This document shows, in pieces, positions 62,414 to 64,000 of a DNA stretch of 64,000 nucleotides (positions within the stretch are counted from its first letter, which is position 1; the number at the start of each line of letters is the position of its first letter). The position numbers and the translations under genes are program-made. The notes beneath the pieces were generated by a model that worked only from the letters and a program-made list of their open reading frames with translations, had not been told where the DNA came from and did not search any database. Source of the stretch: an uncultured Lachnospiraceae bacterium (GTDB lineage Bacteria > Bacillota > Clostridia > Lachnospirales > Lachnospiraceae); NCBI GenBank assembly GCA_910586205.1, contig CAJUGD010000016.1:1-64000 (forward strand), read 5' to 3'.

Positions 62414-62856
62414 CCATTCTCACCCTCCAATATTCTGATAAATTCACATGGCGCAATTAATGTTACTTTGTCATTTTTATATTTGAGCAATCTGTCATCT
62501 GTAGTAATAAAATATTTACACTCTGCAAGAATCGCACATGCCACATGAATGGCATCTTTCTCCTTTACACCTGTCTGCATAATAGAAACAGCTATTTTTT
62601 CAGCCTCTTTAATTCGATTCTCGCCCACATAATAAGCTTCATTTTGAACTATAAAATCCATAATTGCCTGTTTTTTTGCTAAGGAACGATTTTTACTATT
62701 TTCATATTCCAGCATATAGGATACGACCAAATCTAATTCTTGCTTTTTTATCAATTCCTGTATGTGTAATTTTGCCTCTGTTTCTAAATGAATCCGTATC
62801 TGCGATTGATTATCATAGGGACGATTAAAGCAGCAATTATCCAGATAAATTCTCAT
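62410..62856 (-). CDS. PIN-domain ribonuclease, toxin candidate
   Basis: A 148-residue PIN protein. Acidic residues are in IYLDNCCFNRPYD at the start, the EKDAIHVACAILAEC segment and the FITTDDRLLKY near the end, forming the metal site. VapC-like RNases cut RNA. Its ATG overlaps the hisD stop (ATGATGAATGA), so it is translationally coupled. More AT-rich than neighbours and part of a 723-bp insert. Confidence 0.85.
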   Translation of the reverse strand: MRIYLDNCCFNRPYDNQSQIRIHLETEAKLHIQELIKKQELDLVVSYMLEYENSKNRSLAKKQAIMDFIVQNEAYYVGENRIKEAEKIAVSIMQTGVKEKDAIHVACAILAECKYFITTDDRLLKYKNDKVTLIAPCEFIRILEGENG

Positions 62857-64000
62857 TCATCATCCCCCTTGTGTTCCTCAAACCGCACCCGTATGGAGTT
62901 GGCGTGAGCCGTCAGCCCTTCCGCCTGGGCAAAGGTCTCAATATCCTTGTGAACCATCTGAAGCGCTTCCTTAGAATAGTAGATTATGCTGGATTTTTTC
63001 ACATAATCATCCACCCCCAGGGGAGAGAAGAATTTCGCTGTCCCGTTGGTGGGCAGCACATGGTTGGGGCCTGCAAAATAATCCCCCAAGGGCTCAGAGC
63101 TATATTCTCCCATAAAAATCGCCCCTGCGTTCCGGATTTTGGTCATCACCTCAAAGGGATTCTTTGTCACTATCTCCAAGTGCTCCGAGGCAATCTGATT
63201 GGCCGTTTCAATCACATCCTCCATGGAATCCGCCACCAGAATATATCCGTAATTCTCCAGAGATTTTTCAAGAATCTCCTTCCGGGAAAGCTCTTTTACA
63301 AATCCCTCCACCTCGGCCGAAACCTGCTCTGCCAGTTCCATGCTGGTAGTCACCAGGATCGAGCTGGCAAGCTCATCATGCTCTGCCTGGGAAAGCAGGT
63401 CTGCCGCTATATATCGGGGATTGGCGCTTTCATCTGCCAGCACCAGTATCTCGCTGGGGCCGGCAATGCTGTCAATGCTCACATGTCCGTAGACCGCCTT
63501 TTTTGCCAACGCCACAAAGATATTGCCTGGCCCGGCAATCTTATCCACCCGGGGAATCGATTCTGTCCCAAAAGCCAGGGCGGCAATGGCCTGGGCGCCG
63601 CCGATCCGGTAGGCGTCTGTCACCCCTGCCAGATGGGCAGCAGCCAGTGTCACCGGGTTCACCTTTCCATCCTTTCCGGGCGGCGTCACCATCACAATCC
63701 GCTCCACCCCTGCCACCTTGGCCGGGATGATATTCATCAGCACAGAGGAGGGATAAGCTGCTTTGCCCCCTGGCACATACACGCCCACACTGGCTAAGGG
63801 CGTCACCTTCTGCCCCAGGATCGTGCCGTTTGGCTGACTGTCAAACCAACTGTACTGTTTTTGCTTCTCATGATATTCCCGGATGTTTTTCATAGATTTT
63901 TCCATCACGGACAAAAGGGACGGCTCCACCAAAGAAAGCGCCTCTGCAATCTCCTCCTCGGTCACACGAAGCTGAGCCGCCGCCAAATCCACACCGTCAA
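62853..64000 (-). CDS. hisD: Histidinol dehydrogenase (N-terminus outside window)
   Basis: The last 382 codons of HisD, final two steps of histidine synthesis. Motifs include YVPGGKAAYPSSVLMN, the Zn/active-site region GPSEILVLADESA and LSQAEHDELASSIL, and GPNHVLPTNGTAKFFSPL. The frame continues off the window (FDGVDLAAA at the edge). The last codons after RVRFEE are HKGDDE, supplied by the inserted module instead of the ancestral tail. About 50 residues are missing at the 5' end. Confidence 0.97.
   Translation of the reverse strand, partial: DGVDLAAAQLRVTEEEIAEALSLVEPSLLSVMEKSMKNIREYHEKQKQYSWFDSQPNGTILGQKVTPLASVGVYVPGGKAAYPSSVLMNIIPAKVAGVERIVMVTPPGKDGKVNPVTLAAAHLAGVTDAYRIGGAQAIAALAFGTESIPRVDKIAGPGNIFVALAKKAVYGHVSIDSIAGPSEILVLADESANPRYIAADLLSQAEHDELASSILVTTSMELAEQVSAEVEGFVKELSRKEILEKSLENYGYILVADSMEDVIETANQIASEHLEIVTKNPFEVMTKIRNAGAIFMGEYSSEPLGDYFAGPNHVLPTNGTAKFFSPLGVDDYVKKSSIIYYSKEALQMVHKDIETFAQAEGLTAHANSIRVRFEEHKGDDE

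Overview
The window looks like chromosomal DNA of a low-to-middle GC anaerobic Firmicute of the class Clostridia, most likely Lachnospiraceae. The reasons are strong AGGAGG ribosome sites, a Prp protease next to an L27 with a cleavable N-terminus, SepF beside a YggS and an HlyD-like protein, MinCDE beside RodA and a very long PBP2, and Firmicute-type LexA boxes. The species cannot be named from sequence alone.

Layout. 1-4.1 kb is a decayed accessory patch: the tail of an Rpn-type nuclease, a possible immunity gene, a frameshifted SUKH-like immunity gene, an intact Fic gene and remnants of conjugative-element cargo. 4.4-12.7 kb is a plus-strand housekeeping run (B12-type radical SAM pair, RNase E/G, rplU-prp-rpmA, obgE, yhbY, nadD, yqeK, rsfS), followed by glmS on the minus strand. 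15-18.4 kb carries an NlpC/P60 hydrolase and an LCP cell-wall ligase. 18.5-27.8 kb is an integrated filamentous-phage (inovirus-like) element. 28-31.2 kb has a TtcA-like enzyme, an XerS-like recombinase, and a LysM protein divergent from lexA under four LexA-type boxes. 31.4-64 kb is almost entirely minus strand: rluD, lspA, aroB, sepF, min genes, rodA, pbp2, mreDC, radC, miaA, mutL, mutS, miaB, a MATE pump with its AraC regulator, then hisA, hisB and hisD.

The main discovery is the 18.5-27.8 kb element. It has a pVIII-like coat protein, a large pIII-like tip protein, a pVI-like protein, a Zot/pI assembly ATPase, a candidate ssDNA-binding protein, and a CRESS-type Rep (HUH endonuclease plus SF3 helicase). 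No secretin is present, as expected for a single-membrane host. The left end carries a dif-like site at the exact centre of a 251-bp palindrome. The right end carries two inverted dif-like sites that fold into one long hairpin, the arrangement known for the single-stranded attP of CTXphi. The XerS-like recombinase gene lies about 1 kb from the right end. Gene polarity flips around this site (genes on both sides mostly point towards it), as expected at a replication terminus.

Two other signals stand out. Four perfect DnaA boxes lie exactly 63 bp apart inside the linker of mutL. A PIN-domain gene pair has been inserted into the 3' end of hisD, flanked by a perfect 34-bp duplication of hisD sequence, leaving the ancestral hisD tail behind.
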